Assembly: GCF_025399835.1 (NCBI RefSeq) | Contig: NZ_JAODVR010000001.1 | Coordinates: 3,224,001-3,288,000, forward strand | DNA: 64,000 nt | Direction: 5' to 3' | DNA from: Haloarchaeobius sp. HME9146 | GTDB lineage: Archaea > Halobacteriota > Halobacteria > Halobacteriales > Natrialbaceae | Shown here: one piece after another, positions 48,663-58,094 of the stretch | Numbering within the stretch: the first letter of the stretch is position 1 | Layout: every line of letters starts with the position of its first letter | Position numbers and translations under genes: made by a program | Notes under the pieces: generated by a model | Told to the model about the DNA's origin: nothing | What the model saw: the letters and a program-made list of their open reading frames with translations, nothing else | The model's database searches: none

Positions 48663-48744
48663 GCGGCACTCGCCCCCGTCGGTGTGTGGCAAGCCAGCAT
48701 ACTACTGCCCTCGTTTTATGCTGGTGGACGTACTGTTCTCGCAC

Positions 48745-48984
48745 ATGCCATCCCGCCGGAGCGAGTTCGAACGGATCAAGGCCGTTCTCGCAGAGGCGGA
48801 CCCGGACGAGCCGTTGTCGGCGCGCGATATCGTCGCCCTCCTCGACGAGCACGGCGAAGACATCGAGAGCGCTCACCGTGTCGCGACCATCCTCGGCCGA
48901 CACGCCGAACGTGGCGCGGTCGAGGTCATCCGTGACCGGCCCTACCAGTACCGGATTCTCGAACAACCGGACGCTTCGAACTAG
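48745..48984 (+). CDS. Small winged-helix-like protein
   Basis: This 79-residue protein starts MPSRRSEFERIKAVLAEADPDEPLSARDIVALLDEHG and continues SAHRVATILGRHAERGAVEVIRDRPYQYRIL. The helix-helix-helix then strand-turn-strand pattern is that of a winged-helix DNA-binding domain; the likely recognition helix is SAHRVATILGRHAE. An upstream ATG at 48721 would add 8 residues. It resembles small single-domain haloarchaeal regulators. The target is unknown. The 240 bp downstream form the carB leader and promoter. Confidence 0.7.
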   Translation: MPSRRSEFERIKAVLAEADPDEPLSARDIVALLDEHGEDIESAHRVATILGRHAERGAVEVIRDRPYQYRILEQPDASN

Positions 48985-49139
48985 GTCTACGCCCGGTCCT
49001 CGCTGTCCCATCTCGTTGCGGTCGTTTCGTCAGTAGTGCCGGTACCGGTAGCGTCCTATCCGTCCGAACAGTCCATCCGATAGACTCGCGCACGCGACCG
49101 GCCGTGAACCCTGCGACAGCCATGCGACAGAGTCGCAAG

Positions 49140-49209
49140 TTCGAATTTCGAAAAGTCGTTACGTTTCTCGCAGTCTTTCGTGGGGCTTATTACGATGTAC
49201 GAATTTGCA
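49140..49209 (+). promoter_or_regulatory. carB promoter with TTCGAA-T-TTCGAA palindrome and a second half-site
   Basis: TTCGAATTTCGAA (49140-49152) is a perfect 13-bp palindrome 73 bp before the carB ATG. CTTATTAC (49186-49193) is a TATA-like box. TACGAATTTGCA (49198-49209), a partial copy of the same core, lies between the box and the start. The core CGAATTTCG is shared with the palindrome between carA and the Lrp gene. Confidence 0.5.
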
Positions 49210-49224
49210 GTGAACAAGAGAACC

Positions 49225-52200
49225 ATGACCGGCGGGACACCGGACGACGCAGACGGACGTACCATCCTTCTCATCGGGAGCGGCCCCATCCAGATCGGCC
49301 AGGCGGCAGAGTTCGACTACTCCGGCGCACAGGCCTGTCGCGCACTGCAGGAGGAGGGCGCACGAGTCGTCCTCGTCAACTCGAACCCCGCGACCATCAT
49401 GACGGACCCGGACATGGCCGACCGGGTCTACATCGAGCCGATCACGACCGAGGCCATCGCAGAGATCATCGAGAAGGAACGCCCCGACGGCGTCATCGCC
49501 GGGCTCGGCGGTCAGACCGGCCTGAACGTCACGGCCGAACTCTCCGAGGAGGGCGTCCTCGAGGAGTACGACGTGGACGTCATGGGCACGCCCCTCGACA
49601 CTATCTACGCGACGGAGGACCGCGACCTCTTCCGCCAGCGCATGGAGAAGATCGGCGAGCCCGTCCCGAAGTCGACGACCATCAGGCTCGACGAGGGCGA
49701 GAAAGTCGCCGAACTCTCGGAAGACGCCATCGCGGACCGCGTCGAGAAGGCGGTCGAGGAGGTCGGCGGCCTCCCCGTCATCTCGCGCACCACCTACACC
49801 CTCGGCGGGAGCGGCTCCGGCGTCGTCGAGGACATGGACGAGCTCAAGCGCCGCGTCCGCAAGGGCCTGCGCCTCTCGCGTAACAGCGAGGTGCTCATCA
49901 CCGAGTCCATCTCGGGCTGGGTCGAACTCGAGTACGAGGTCATGCGCGACGCCGACGACTCCTGTATCATCATCTGCAACATGGAGAACATCGACCCGAT
50001 GGGCATCCACACCGGGGAGTCCACGGTCGTCACGCCCAGCCAGGTCATCCCCGACGAGGGCCACCAGGCGATGCGCGACTCCGCGCTGAAGGTCATCCGC
50101 GAACTCGGTATCGAGGGTGGCTGTAACATCCAGCACGCCTGGCGCGACGACGGCACCCCCGGCGGCGAGTACCGTGTCGTCGAGGTGAACCCCCGCGTGT
50201 CCCGCTCCTCCGCACTCGCCTCGAAGGCGACCGGCTACCCCATCGCCCGCGTCACCGCCAAGGTCGCCCTCGGCAAGCGCCTCCACGAGATCACCAACGA
50301 GATCACCGGCCAGACCACGGCCGCCTTCGAGCCGGCCATCGACTACGTCGTCACGAAGGTCCCGCGCTGGCCCAAGGACAAGTTCCCCGAGACGGACTTC
50401 ACGCTCGGGACTGCGATGAAGAGTACCGGCGAGGCGATGGCCATCGGGCGCACCTTCGAGGAGAGCCTGCTGAAGGCGCTTCGCTCCTCGGAGTACGACC
50501 CGGACATCGACTGGGCCGACGTCTCCGACGCGGAACTGGAGACCGAGTACCTCGAACGCCCCAGCCCGGACCGTCCCTACGCCATGTTCGAGGCGTTCCA
50601 CCGCGGCTACACCGTCGAGACGGTCATCGAGCTGACCGACATCGAGGAGTGGTACGTCGAGCGCTTCAAGAAGGTGGCCGACTCCTACGACGCCGCCTCG
50701 GAGGGCGACTTCACGGCCGCCGCCATCACCGGCCACACCAACGCCGAGATCGCCGCGTCGACCGGCGAGAGCGTCGACACTATCGAGCAGAACGTCCCCG
50801 GCCGTACCTACAAGCAGGTCGACACCTGCGCCGGCGAGTTCGAAGCCCAGACGCCGTACTACTACTCCGCGCGCAAGCCCGAGTGGTACAGCGGCCCGTT
50901 CGAGGGTGAAGCGGCCGCGGGCGAGCTGAAGGTCGACCACGACGTCGAGAGCGTCGTGGTGGTCGGCGGCGGCCCCATCCGCATCGGGCAGGGGGTCGAG
51001 TTCGACTACTGTTCGGTCCACGCGGTTCGCGCCCTGCGCGAGATGGGTATCGACGCCCACGTCGTGAACAACAACCCCGAGACCGTCTCGACCGACTACG
51101 ACACCTCCGACGGCCTGTTCTTCGAGCCCATCAACGCCGAGGAGGTCGCCGACGTCATCGAGGCCATCGGGGCCGACGGCGTGATGATCCAGTTCGGTGG
51201 GCAGACCTCCGTCGACATCGGTGAGCCGCTCCAGGCAGAGATCGACCGCCGCGGGCTCGACTGCGAGATCGTCGGGACCTCAGTCGAGGCGATGGACCTC
51301 GCCGAGGACCGCGACCGCTTCAACCGGCTCATGGACGACCTGGGCATCGCCCAGCCCGAGGGTGGCTCCGCGACGAGCGAGGAAGAGGCGCTCGACCTCG
51401 CCCACGACATCGGCTACCCCGTGCTGGTCCGCCCGAGCTACGTCCTCGGCGGCCGCGCGATGGACGTGGTGTACGACGACGACGAGCTGAAGACCTACAT
51501 GGAGGAGGCGGTTCGCGTCTCCCCCGACAAGCCGATCCTCATCGACGACTTCCTCGAGGAGGCGGTCGAACTCGACGTCGACGCCGTCTCCGACGGCGAG
51601 GACGTCCTCATCGGCGGCATCATGGAACACGTCGAGACCGCCGGGGTCCACTCCGGTGACTCCGCGTGTATGATTCCGCCGCGCTCGCTCGACGAGGAGA
51701 CACTCGGTCGCGTCCGCGAGGTCACCGAGGACCTCGCCCGCGCGCTCGACACGGTCGGCCTGATGAACGTCCAGCTCGCCGTGAAAGACGGCGAGGTGTA
51801 CGTACTGGAGGCGAACCCGCGCTCCTCGCGCACCGTCCCGTACGTCTCGAAGGCGACCGGCGTCCCCATCGCCAAGCTCGCCGCGAAGGTCATGGCCGGG
51901 AAGTCCATCGAGGACCTCGAAACCCAGGAGCAGATTCCCGAGCACACCAGCATCAAGGAGGTCGTCCTGCCGTTCGACCGCCTGCCGAACTCGGACCCGC
52001 GTCTGGGCCCCGAGATGAAATCCACGGGTGAGGTCATGGGCACCGCCAGTTCGTTCGGCATGGCCTACTGGAAGTCCCAGCAGGCCGCCTACAACGACGT
52101 CGACTCGGGCACCGCCGTGGTACACCTCGACGTGGATGGCTTCGAGGAGTTCTACGACGTCGCCGAGTTCGACGACCTCGAACAGGCGCTCATGGAGGGC

Positions 52201-52398
52201 AAGGTGAACCTCCTCGTCAGCGACGACCCCGACTCCCTGAAGACCGCGGTCGACGAGGACGTCGCCTACATCTCGACCGAGGCGAGCGCGAAGGCCTACC
52301 TCGACGGTCTCGCCGCCAAGGAGGGCGACCTCGAAGTGATGGCGGTCTCGGACCGCCCGCGCACGGTCGCGAAGTGGGGCAACCCCGAGCAGAACTGA
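49225..52398 (+). CDS. carB: Carbamoyl-phosphate synthase large subunit
   Basis: This 1057-residue protein makes carbamoyl phosphate from bicarbonate, ATP and ammonia for arginine and pyrimidine synthesis. Two tandem ATP-grasp halves are present: the first starts ILLIGSGPIQIGQAAEFDYSG, the second VVVVGGGPIRIGQGVEFDYCS. Each has the expected EVNPR- or EANPRSS-type metal site (VVEVNPRVSRSSALASKATG and VLEANPRSSRTVPYVSKATG). The C-terminal allosteric MGS-type domain is VMGTASSFGMAYWKSQ onward. The start at 49225 (MTGGTPDD) follows the family better than a longer start at 49180. carA lies 7 kb away on the other strand, not next to it. Confidence 0.96.
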   Translation: MTGGTPDDADGRTILLIGSGPIQIGQAAEFDYSGAQACRALQEEGARVVLVNSNPATIMTDPDMADRVYIEPITTEAIAEIIEKERPDGVIAGLGGQTGLNVTAELSEEGVLEEYDVDVMGTPLDTIYATEDRDLFRQRMEKIGEPVPKSTTIRLDEGEKVAELSEDAIADRVEKAVEEVGGLPVISRTTYTLGGSGSGVVEDMDELKRRVRKGLRLSRNSEVLITESISGWVELEYEVMRDADDSCIIICNMENIDPMGIHTGESTVVTPSQVIPDEGHQAMRDSALKVIRELGIEGGCNIQHAWRDDGTPGGEYRVVEVNPRVSRSSALASKATGYPIARVTAKVALGKRLHEITNEITGQTTAAFEPAIDYVVTKVPRWPKDKFPETDFTLGTAMKSTGEAMAIGRTFEESLLKALRSSEYDPDIDWADVSDAELETEYLERPSPDRPYAMFEAFHRGYTVETVIELTDIEEWYVERFKKVADSYDAASEGDFTAAAITGHTNAEIAASTGESVDTIEQNVPGRTYKQVDTCAGEFEAQTPYYYSARKPEWYSGPFEGEAAAGELKVDHDVESVVVVGGGPIRIGQGVEFDYCSVHAVRALREMGIDAHVVNNNPETVSTDYDTSDGLFFEPINAEEVADVIEAIGADGVMIQFGGQTSVDIGEPLQAEIDRRGLDCEIVGTSVEAMDLAEDRDRFNRLMDDLGIAQPEGGSATSEEEALDLAHDIGYPVLVRPSYVLGGRAMDVVYDDDELKTYMEEAVRVSPDKPILIDDFLEEAVELDVDAVSDGEDVLIGGIMEHVETAGVHSGDSACMIPPRSLDEETLGRVREVTEDLARALDTVGLMNVQLAVKDGEVYVLEANPRSSRTVPYVSKATGVPIAKLAAKVMAGKSIEDLETQEQIPEHTSIKEVVLPFDRLPNSDPRLGPEMKSTGEVMGTASSFGMAYWKSQQAAYNDVDSGTAVVHLDVDGFEEFYDVAEFDDLEQALMEGKVNLLVSDDPDSLKTAVDEDVAYISTEASAKAYLDGLAAKEGDLEVMAVSDRPRTVAKWGNPEQN

Positions 52399-52492
52399 CC
52401 TGACCGCGAACGCCGTCTCCTCCTCTCTCGCCGGGTCGATAGACAGTTTGGCCCGCTACCTACCCGTCTGGCTTCGAAACGACGACATAGCG

Positions 52493-53476
52493 ATGACGGG
52501 GAGCGACAGACCGCGCGACCCGGTCGAATCGAACGGTCGAACCAACCGCTACGAGGTGACCGACTGGGAGTCACGGACCCGACTGGACGCCGTCGCCGAG
52601 ACGGTCCACGGGGGCCTCACTCGCTCCGCACGGTGGGGTGTCATCCTGCTCGCCCTGCTGACGTTCGTCGCCCAGCTCGGGCTGGTCACCTCGGCGCTGT
52701 GGTACCGGCCCACGCTCGGCATCCTGACCGTGGCGTCCGTGGTGCCGGCCTTCCTGCTCGCGGGCGCCATCTGGTACGGCAACCCGACGATGCGTGAACC
52801 GGTGTGGCCGCTGTCGGTGACGTTCCTGCTGTCGGTGCTGTTCGCGAGTTTCGCGGCCACCCTCAACAGCGCGCTGCAGCCCCTGGTGACGGCCCTGCCG
52901 TTCGTCGGCATGGTCGTGTTCTTCTTCCTCGTGGTCGGTCCCATCGAGGAGACGGTGAAGTGGCTCGCGGTGCGCCTGCACGCCTACCGCGGTGACGACT
53001 TCGACGCGGTCATCGACGGCGCGGTGTACGGCGCGGTCGCCGGCCTTGGCTTCGCGACCATCGAGAACGCCCTCTACATCTCGAAGGTCCTCTTCGACTC
53101 CGGGACTATCGCGCTGAGTGGCGGCTTCGGGCAGATGCTCTCGGTCGCGACCCAGCGCGCCTTCGTCGGCCCGGGTCACGTGCTGTACTCGGCCATCGCG
53201 GGCTACTACCTCGGGCTGGCGAAGTTCAACCCGGACGACCGGGGGCCCATCGTGGTCAAGGGGCTGCTCATCGCGGCGGGTATCCACGCGACGTACAACT
53301 CGCTGGCGTCGAACCTGCCCTACGACGTCTTCGGGGGCGGCATCGCGTTCGTCGCGTTCGTGCTGCTGTTCGACGGCCTCGTCGGGTACTTCCTCTACCG
53401 GAAGCTCTCGCGCTACCGCGCGGCGTACGATGAGGCGGCATCCACAAACGAGAGCGACGCAGTTAGCGCCGACTAA
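52493..53476 (+). CDS. PrsW-type intramembrane metalloprotease
   Basis: This 327-residue protein has about eight transmembrane helices and all PrsW signatures: VGPIEETVKWLAV (EExxK), VIDGAVYGAVAGLGFATIENALY, FVGPGHVLYSAIAGYY and AGIHATYNSLASN. In Bacillus PrsW cleaves the anti-sigma factor RsiW. Archaea lack such sigma factors, so the substrate must be different. An N-terminal cytoplasmic region of about 45 polar residues precedes the first helix. The start at 52493 (MTGSDRPRDP) is preferred to 52448. It lies 94 bp after carB. Its end is followed by a strong hairpin with a T-rich loop. Confidence 0.88.
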   Translation: MTGSDRPRDPVESNGRTNRYEVTDWESRTRLDAVAETVHGGLTRSARWGVILLALLTFVAQLGLVTSALWYRPTLGILTVASVVPAFLLAGAIWYGNPTMREPVWPLSVTFLLSVLFASFAATLNSALQPLVTALPFVGMVVFFFLVVGPIEETVKWLAVRLHAYRGDDFDAVIDGAVYGAVAGLGFATIENALYISKVLFDSGTIALSGGFGQMLSVATQRAFVGPGHVLYSAIAGYYLGLAKFNPDDRGPIVVKGLLIAAGIHATYNSLASNLPYDVFGGGIAFVAFVLLFDGLVGYFLYRKLSRYRAAYDEAASTNESDAVSAD

Positions 53477-53497
53477 CGCGCAATCGAAGCGCGCTTA

Positions 53498-53520
53498 GAC
53501 CCTCAAATTTTTTGAGGGTC
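53498..53520 (+). terminator. Hairpin with T-rich loop downstream of the PrsW-type gene
   Basis: GACCCTCAAA-TTT-TTTGAGGGTC is a perfect 10-bp stem with a 3-nt loop, 22 bp after the PrsW stop. Two weaker inverted repeats (GTTAG-N6-CTAAC at 53462-53477 over the stop codon and GCGC-N7-GCGC just after) precede it. The stem is symmetrical, so it could also mark an operator of the next gene. Confidence 0.5.
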
Positions 53521-53547
53521 CCCTTCGTACGACTCCCTGGTGAAAGG

Positions 53548-53808
53548 ATGCAGCGCGCAGAAACCGAGTACAGGCATGAACGTGCATCGCTGTCGACCAT
53601 CCGAACGCTCGTCGCGGCCGTCTCCCGGTACGACCTGGTGCTCGCGATGATTCCACTCTCGTTCGTCGCCGCGGCCCTCTGGTCCGCCCTCGCTGACGCG
53701 TCCTCGACGACCGCCATCGGTATCGCCGGCGTGTGTTGCCTGCTCGCCCTCGTCGACGCGCTGTTCGTGAATCCGCCGGGCCGGGGACGCCGCGGAACCG
53801 GCCGATGA
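53548..53808 (+). CDS. Small two-helix membrane protein, unknown
   Basis: This 86-residue protein starts MQRAETEYRHERASLSTIR. It has two hydrophobic segments (about residues 28-46 and 52-72; LVLAMIPLSFVAAALWSAL and TAIGIAGVCCLLALVDALFV) and a basic C-terminus (PPGRGRRGTGR). No family is recognised. It stands between the PrsW-type protease and the SDR-like gene; a functional link to the protease, for example as a substrate, would be speculation. Confidence 0.6.
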   Translation: MQRAETEYRHERASLSTIRTLVAAVSRYDLVLAMIPLSFVAAALWSALADASSTTAIGIAGVCCLLALVDALFVNPPGRGRRGTGR

Positions 53809-53913
53809 GCCGACCGGCAACCGGCGCTGACTTCGCCGCGCAGTCGGGCGGTTCTCCGGGGTGTACTGTCGTGCGCGGAACGGTTAACACACCCCAGTCC
53901 GTATCATGGTACA

Positions 53914-54654
53914 GTGACCCACGATAGCTACCGGCTCCTCGTCGCAGGAGCGAGTGGGGAGACCGGCACCGCCATCCTGGAGTATCTCGCTGACACCGAG
54001 TACACGGCCCGCGCGCTGACACGGCACGGTGAGAACGAGTCCATGCTCCGCCGGCACGGCGCCGACGAGGTTGTCGTCGGCAATCTGTTCGACCGAGACG
54101 ATGCGATGCGTGCCATCGCCGACGTCGACGGCGTCCTCTGTGCGGTCGGCTCGCCCCGAAAACGACTGCTGTTCGGTCGGCCCGTCGACGGCGACGGTGT
54201 CCAGAACCTCGTCGACGCGGCCCTGCATGCGGGCGTCTCGTACTTCGTCCTCGAATCCGCCCTCGGTGTCGGCGATTCGAAAGACTGTCTCTCCTGGCCA
54301 CAGCGCCTGCTTCGCCATCGACTCCTGCGAGCGAAGGGCAAGACCGAGGCGCACCTCCGCGACTCGAACCTCCCCTACACCATCGTTCGGCCCGGCCGCC
54401 TGCGCGACGGCGAGATGACACAGCAACTCGTCGTGGCGGAGGGCGGTGCCACGGTCTCGGGGAGCGTCCGGCGGGCGGACGTGGCGTGGCTGATGGTCGC
54501 CGCCCTCACCACGCCCGAGGCCAGGAACCGCACCTTCGAGGTCGTCGGCCCGGAGAGCGTCCCGGGTGGCGTCGACGACGCGGTCGACTTCGACTGGCGC
54601 GGGCCCGAATCGGGGCTCGTCGCCACCCGCTCGGATTACTCGATTCCCTCCTGA
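53914..54654 (+). CDS. NmrA-like atypical short-chain dehydrogenase/reductase
   Basis: This 246-residue protein is an atypical SDR of the NmrA or SDR_a5 kind. The nucleotide motif is LLVAGASGETGTAILEYL. The C-terminal half has FVLESALGVGDS, LPYTIVRPGRLRDGEM and RADVAWLMVAALT, typical for the group. The classical YxxxK is not conserved (ALGVGD region), so it may be a regulator or an unusual reductase. It starts at a GTG. It is convergent with the Cache sensor kinase gene, 71 bp away. The substrate is unknown. Confidence 0.85.
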   Translation: MTHDSYRLLVAGASGETGTAILEYLADTEYTARALTRHGENESMLRRHGADEVVVGNLFDRDDAMRAIADVDGVLCAVGSPRKRLLFGRPVDGDGVQNLVDAALHAGVSYFVLESALGVGDSKDCLSWPQRLLRHRLLRAKGKTEAHLRDSNLPYTIVRPGRLRDGEMTQQLVVAEGGATVSGSVRRADVAWLMVAALTTPEARNRTFEVVGPESVPGGVDDAVDFDWRGPESGLVATRSDYSIPS

Positions 54655-54725
54655 TCGATTCCCTCCTGAACCGGTCGTGCCAGCCCGGCTGTACCGAAAT
54701 CATCCTGTCGTGACGTTCCGCGACA

Positions 54726-56690
54726 TCACTCCTGCTGGGGACTGCTCTCCCCGGGCTGGAACTCTTCGGTGTGGCGCTCGGGGGGGTCCGCGGCCGACTC
54801 GGCGGCCTCACCCGCCACCTGCGACTCGGGCACGTCGACCGACTCGGCCGCTTCGAGTTCGACCACGACGACGGTCCCGCGCGGCTCCCGGTGCTCGAAC
54901 GAGACCTGCCCGCCCGACTTGCGGACGGTCCAGACGACGATCCAGAGGCCGATACCGCTCCCGTGCCGGAGCGGTTGCTCCCGTCCCTCCAGCACCGGCT
55001 CGATCTCGGCCTGTGGGATTCCCGGCCCGTCGTCGGCGACGCGCATCGTGACCATCCCGTCGCTCCCGTTCGCCGGTTCGACCGACACCTCGACGCTCGG
55101 TTCGTCCCTGTCGTTGTGACGGACCGCGTTGTCGACGAGATACTCGACGACCGACTGGATGGAGAGGAGCGACTGGACCGGGGCCGTCTCGGGCAGGTCG
55201 GTCGTGATGGTCGCCTCGGGGTGTGCCTCCCGCATCGCGTCGACCGCGTGTTCGACCGCGGCCACGAGGTCGACCTGATGGACGTCGCCGCCGTCGCGCT
55301 CGGCGATGGCCTCTATCTGCTGGGCCTTCCGGGTGTTCTCCTCTAGGCGTTCGGCCGTCTGGATGAGCGCTGTCAGCGCCTGTCGCTCCTCGGGTTCCAG
55401 GTCCGCCCGTTCGAGAACCTGCGCGTTCCAGGTGATGGCGCTCAGGTCGTTCCGGAGGTTGTGGCGCAACAGCCGGTGTAACACCAGTATCATCTCGCGC
55501 TGTTCGGCGAGCATCTGGTTCGATTCGGCCAGGTCGCTGGCCGCCGCCATCGCATCGGCACTGGCCTGCTCCGCGGCCTCTATCTGGCGTCGAAGCGACC
55601 GCTGCATGCTGTCGAACGCGGCGGCGAGTTCGCCGAACTCGTCGGTCCGGTCGGTCGACAGGTCGACCGCCAGGTCACCCGCCTCGAGTCGCTCGGCCTT
55701 CTCGGCCAGCTCCCGGAGCGACCGGGCCGTGTTCCGCCCGATGGTGGCCGCGATGGCCAACAGGCCGACCAGCGAGACGATGGTGACGCTCAACACGAGC
55801 GTCGTGATCTGCCGGTCGACCCGGTACGCTTCCGACGTCGGCGTGTAGACCAGCACCACCCAGTCGCTGTCCCGAACCGGCGCGTACCCGACCACGTGGC
55901 CCGAGGGCAACGCCGGCCCGACCTCGTCCCGGCCGAGGAAGCCGGCGTCGTCTATCGCTCTGTCACGGAGGGGCGCCGGAAGGTCACCGGAGTCGTCCGT
56001 CACGAGCGGGTGGGGGACGGCATCGCCGAACCCGTCGTAGAACACCGTCCCGTCGGCGTCGACAAGCTGGACGATCCGCGGCCCGACCTCCTTCTCCGGG
56101 CTGGAGGCGAACGACGGGGCGGTCGCCACGAGGACCAGCCACTGGTTCGGCCGCCGCGGCACCGGCGTGATGTAGGCCACGACCGGCTCACCGAGCGACG
56201 TGTACACCGACGAGACGTGGACCTGCATGCTGTCCTCGAACGTGAGGTCGGCCTTCGCCCAGGGTGCGCCCTCGTCGGCGAACACCGTGTTCTCGTGAGA
56301 GCGCCACGAGTCCGTACTCGCGAGCACCGCCGAGGAGTCCGCCTCGACGACGTGGACCGCCCTGACGGTGTCCGGCAGGAACCACGCCTCGCGCTGCAAG
56401 AACAGTTCGACCGCGCGGGGCTCGTCGTGCTGGAGGTCCTGGTACTTCGAGAGCATGCGGACGATGCGGACGTTCCGGTCCTTCCAGTCGCCGACCCGGT
56501 CGGCTTCGAGTCGTGCGACCGTCAGCGAGTCGGCCTCGACGGACGCATCCAGCTCCGCGTCCGTCTGGACGTAGGCGTTGACGCCGACGCCAGCGACCAC
56601 GACGACGACGAGCAACAGCGCGAGCGTGAGCTTTGCGAGGTAGCTCCCCCGAATCGCACCCGGGAGCAGTTGCCCGAGCGAATCTCGCAT
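54726..56690 (-). CDS. Sensor histidine kinase with extracellular Cache-like domain and HAMP
   Basis: This 654-residue kinase has one N-terminal helix (about 17-41), an extracellular region of some 250 residues with a dCache-like pattern (ESxx elements and VGYAPVRDSDWVVLVYTP just before the second helix), and a second helix near 300. A HAMP domain follows (RSLRELAEKAERLEAGDLAVDL). The H-box is VLHRLLRHNLRNDLSAI. The ATPase has N-box YLVDNAVRHND, G1 RVADDGPGIP and G2 GSGIGLWIV. The start at 56690 (MRDSLGQLL) is 2 bp after the stop of the PotD-like gene, so it is translationally coupled to it. No response regulator is next to it. Confidence 0.9.
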   Translation of the reverse strand: MRDSLGQLLPGAIRGSYLAKLTLALLLVVVVVAGVGVNAYVQTDAELDASVEADSLTVARLEADRVGDWKDRNVRIVRMLSKYQDLQHDEPRAVELFLQREAWFLPDTVRAVHVVEADSSAVLASTDSWRSHENTVFADEGAPWAKADLTFEDSMQVHVSSVYTSLGEPVVAYITPVPRRPNQWLVLVATAPSFASSPEKEVGPRIVQLVDADGTVFYDGFGDAVPHPLVTDDSGDLPAPLRDRAIDDAGFLGRDEVGPALPSGHVVGYAPVRDSDWVVLVYTPTSEAYRVDRQITTLVLSVTIVSLVGLLAIAATIGRNTARSLRELAEKAERLEAGDLAVDLSTDRTDEFGELAAAFDSMQRSLRRQIEAAEQASADAMAAASDLAESNQMLAEQREMILVLHRLLRHNLRNDLSAITWNAQVLERADLEPEERQALTALIQTAERLEENTRKAQQIEAIAERDGGDVHQVDLVAAVEHAVDAMREAHPEATITTDLPETAPVQSLLSIQSVVEYLVDNAVRHNDRDEPSVEVSVEPANGSDGMVTMRVADDGPGIPQAEIEPVLEGREQPLRHGSGIGLWIVVWTVRKSGGQVSFEHREPRGTVVVVELEAAESVDVPESQVAGEAAESAADPPERHTEEFQPGESSPQQE

Positions 56691-56692
56691 CG

Positions 56693-58006
56693 TCACCGCC
56701 GGGCCTCCAGGTGTGACACGGCCGGAGATCGGGCGTACTCGGTGGCGCGTGGCGCCGCGGTGTCCGGTCTGGGTGGGGTCACCGGCATCGGCCACAGGTC
56801 CCGTGCCGAGGACGCCCGGATCCGGTCACTGGCGGACAGGCCGGTCGCGTCCTCCCACACCTCGTCGTAGGTCTGGATGGCCGGACCCACGTCGCGGACG
56901 AACTCCAGTTTCTCCAGGCGGTCGGGTGGCGGGTAGATGTCCGGGTTCTCCAGGATCCAGTCGTCGACGTACGGCCAGGCCGCCTCGTTCGGCGTCGCGT
57001 AGAACACGTAGTTCGAGATGCTCGCGTTCACTCGCGGGTCCAGCAGGTAGTCCACGAAGGCGTGGGCCGCGCCCGGGTGCCTGGCGTCGACCGGCATCGC
57101 GACCGTGTCGACCCACATGACGCCACCTTCCTCGGGGATGCGGTACTCGATGGGGGAACCCCCGTCGGCGAACAGGTGCCAGTACGCGACGAAGGCGTGG
57201 CCCGACCAGGTGTGGATGGGGGACGCCCGCCGGTCGACCAGGTTCGACACCATGTTCGTCGAGTTGTACTCCCGGAGCAGGGGTCGCTGCTCGCGCAGGA
57301 GCTCACCGGCCTCGCGTATCTCGCTCTCGCTGGTGGTGTTCAGCGAGTAGCCCAGGCGCTTGAGCGCGACGCCGAGCGTCTGGCGCACGTCGTTCAGCAT
57401 GGTGATTCGCCCTGCATAGTCCGGGTCCCACAGGACCGCCCAGGAGACCGGGTCGGCGAACGAGGCCAGCTCCCGGTTCCAGCCGACACCCACGGTCCCC
57501 CACTGGTACGGGACCGAGTGGCGGCCGGGGCCCGGGTCGTACGGCGGATTGACCTGCCAGCGCGTCTCCAGGTTCGACCAGTTCGGCAGCTTCGCGAGGT
57601 CGAAGCTGGCGACCTCACCCCGCTCGGCGAGGCCGGTGACGAAGTAGCCACTCGGGAAGATGAGGTCGTACGGCGCGGTCCCTCGGTCCCGGAGGCCCCG
57701 GTACATCTCCTCGTTCGACCCGTAGTAGTCGACCGTGACGTCGACGCCGAACGCCGACTCGAAGGTTCGGACGGTCTCGCGCGGCCAGTAGTTCTTCCAC
57801 TGGAACACCCGGAGCTCTCCTTCGATGTCGTACGCTGGCGTCGAGAGTCCGAGCTGCGAGCGCAGGACACTGTTCCCGCGGCCGGTCGAGGACTGGAGTG
57901 GTCTGGTGCGCCGAACCGGTCGTCCGCCGATGCAGCCCGCGACGAAGCCGCCGCTCGTGGCTGCAAGCCGACGCAGGACTGACCGACGGCTCCTTGGCAC
58001 CTCCAT
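56693..58006 (-). CDS. PotD-like Tat lipoprotein (extracytoplasmic solute-binding protein), copy 1
   Basis: This 437-residue protein has a Tat-lipoprotein signal: RSRRSVLRRL, then a hydrophobic core ending in FVAGC, with a lipid-anchored Cys at about 25. The mature part follows the spermidine/putrescine-binding fold: LRVFQWKNYWPRETVRTFE, FGVDVTVDYYGSNEEMYRGL, YDLIFPSGYFV and WSGHAFVAYWHLF. After VWEDATGL, where PotD-like folds end, come about 45 residues of disordered tail. No permease or ATPase is encoded nearby. Its gene is 2 bp from the sensor kinase gene downstream. It is about 75-80% identical over long stretches to the copy upstream. AAGGAG precedes the ATG closely. Confidence 0.88.
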   Translation of the reverse strand: MEVPRSRRSVLRRLAATSGGFVAGCIGGRPVRRTRPLQSSTGRGNSVLRSQLGLSTPAYDIEGELRVFQWKNYWPRETVRTFESAFGVDVTVDYYGSNEEMYRGLRDRGTAPYDLIFPSGYFVTGLAERGEVASFDLAKLPNWSNLETRWQVNPPYDPGPGRHSVPYQWGTVGVGWNRELASFADPVSWAVLWDPDYAGRITMLNDVRQTLGVALKRLGYSLNTTSESEIREAGELLREQRPLLREYNSTNMVSNLVDRRASPIHTWSGHAFVAYWHLFADGGSPIEYRIPEEGGVMWVDTVAMPVDARHPGAAHAFVDYLLDPRVNASISNYVFYATPNEAAWPYVDDWILENPDIYPPPDRLEKLEFVRDVGPAIQTYDEVWEDATGLSASDRIRASSARDLWPMPVTPPRPDTAAPRATEYARSPAVSHLEARR

Positions 58007-58020
58007 ACTCCTTGCTGTGT

Positions 58021-58046
58021 GCTAGTAGGGGGGTATACGAGATAAA
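58021..58046 (-). promoter_or_regulatory. Promoter of PotD-like copy 1, matched to copy 2
   Basis: On the minus strand TTTATC (58041-58046) is followed 20 bp later by TACTAGC (58021-58027), with the ATG at 58006. Copy 2 has the same two elements at the same spacing. TTTATC suits a TATA box; TACTAGC falls where transcription should start. Confidence 0.5.
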
Positions 58047-58094
58047 GAAGCGGCTACAGTGGGCCGAAACGGGTGTATCCAGCAGCCTCGGTCG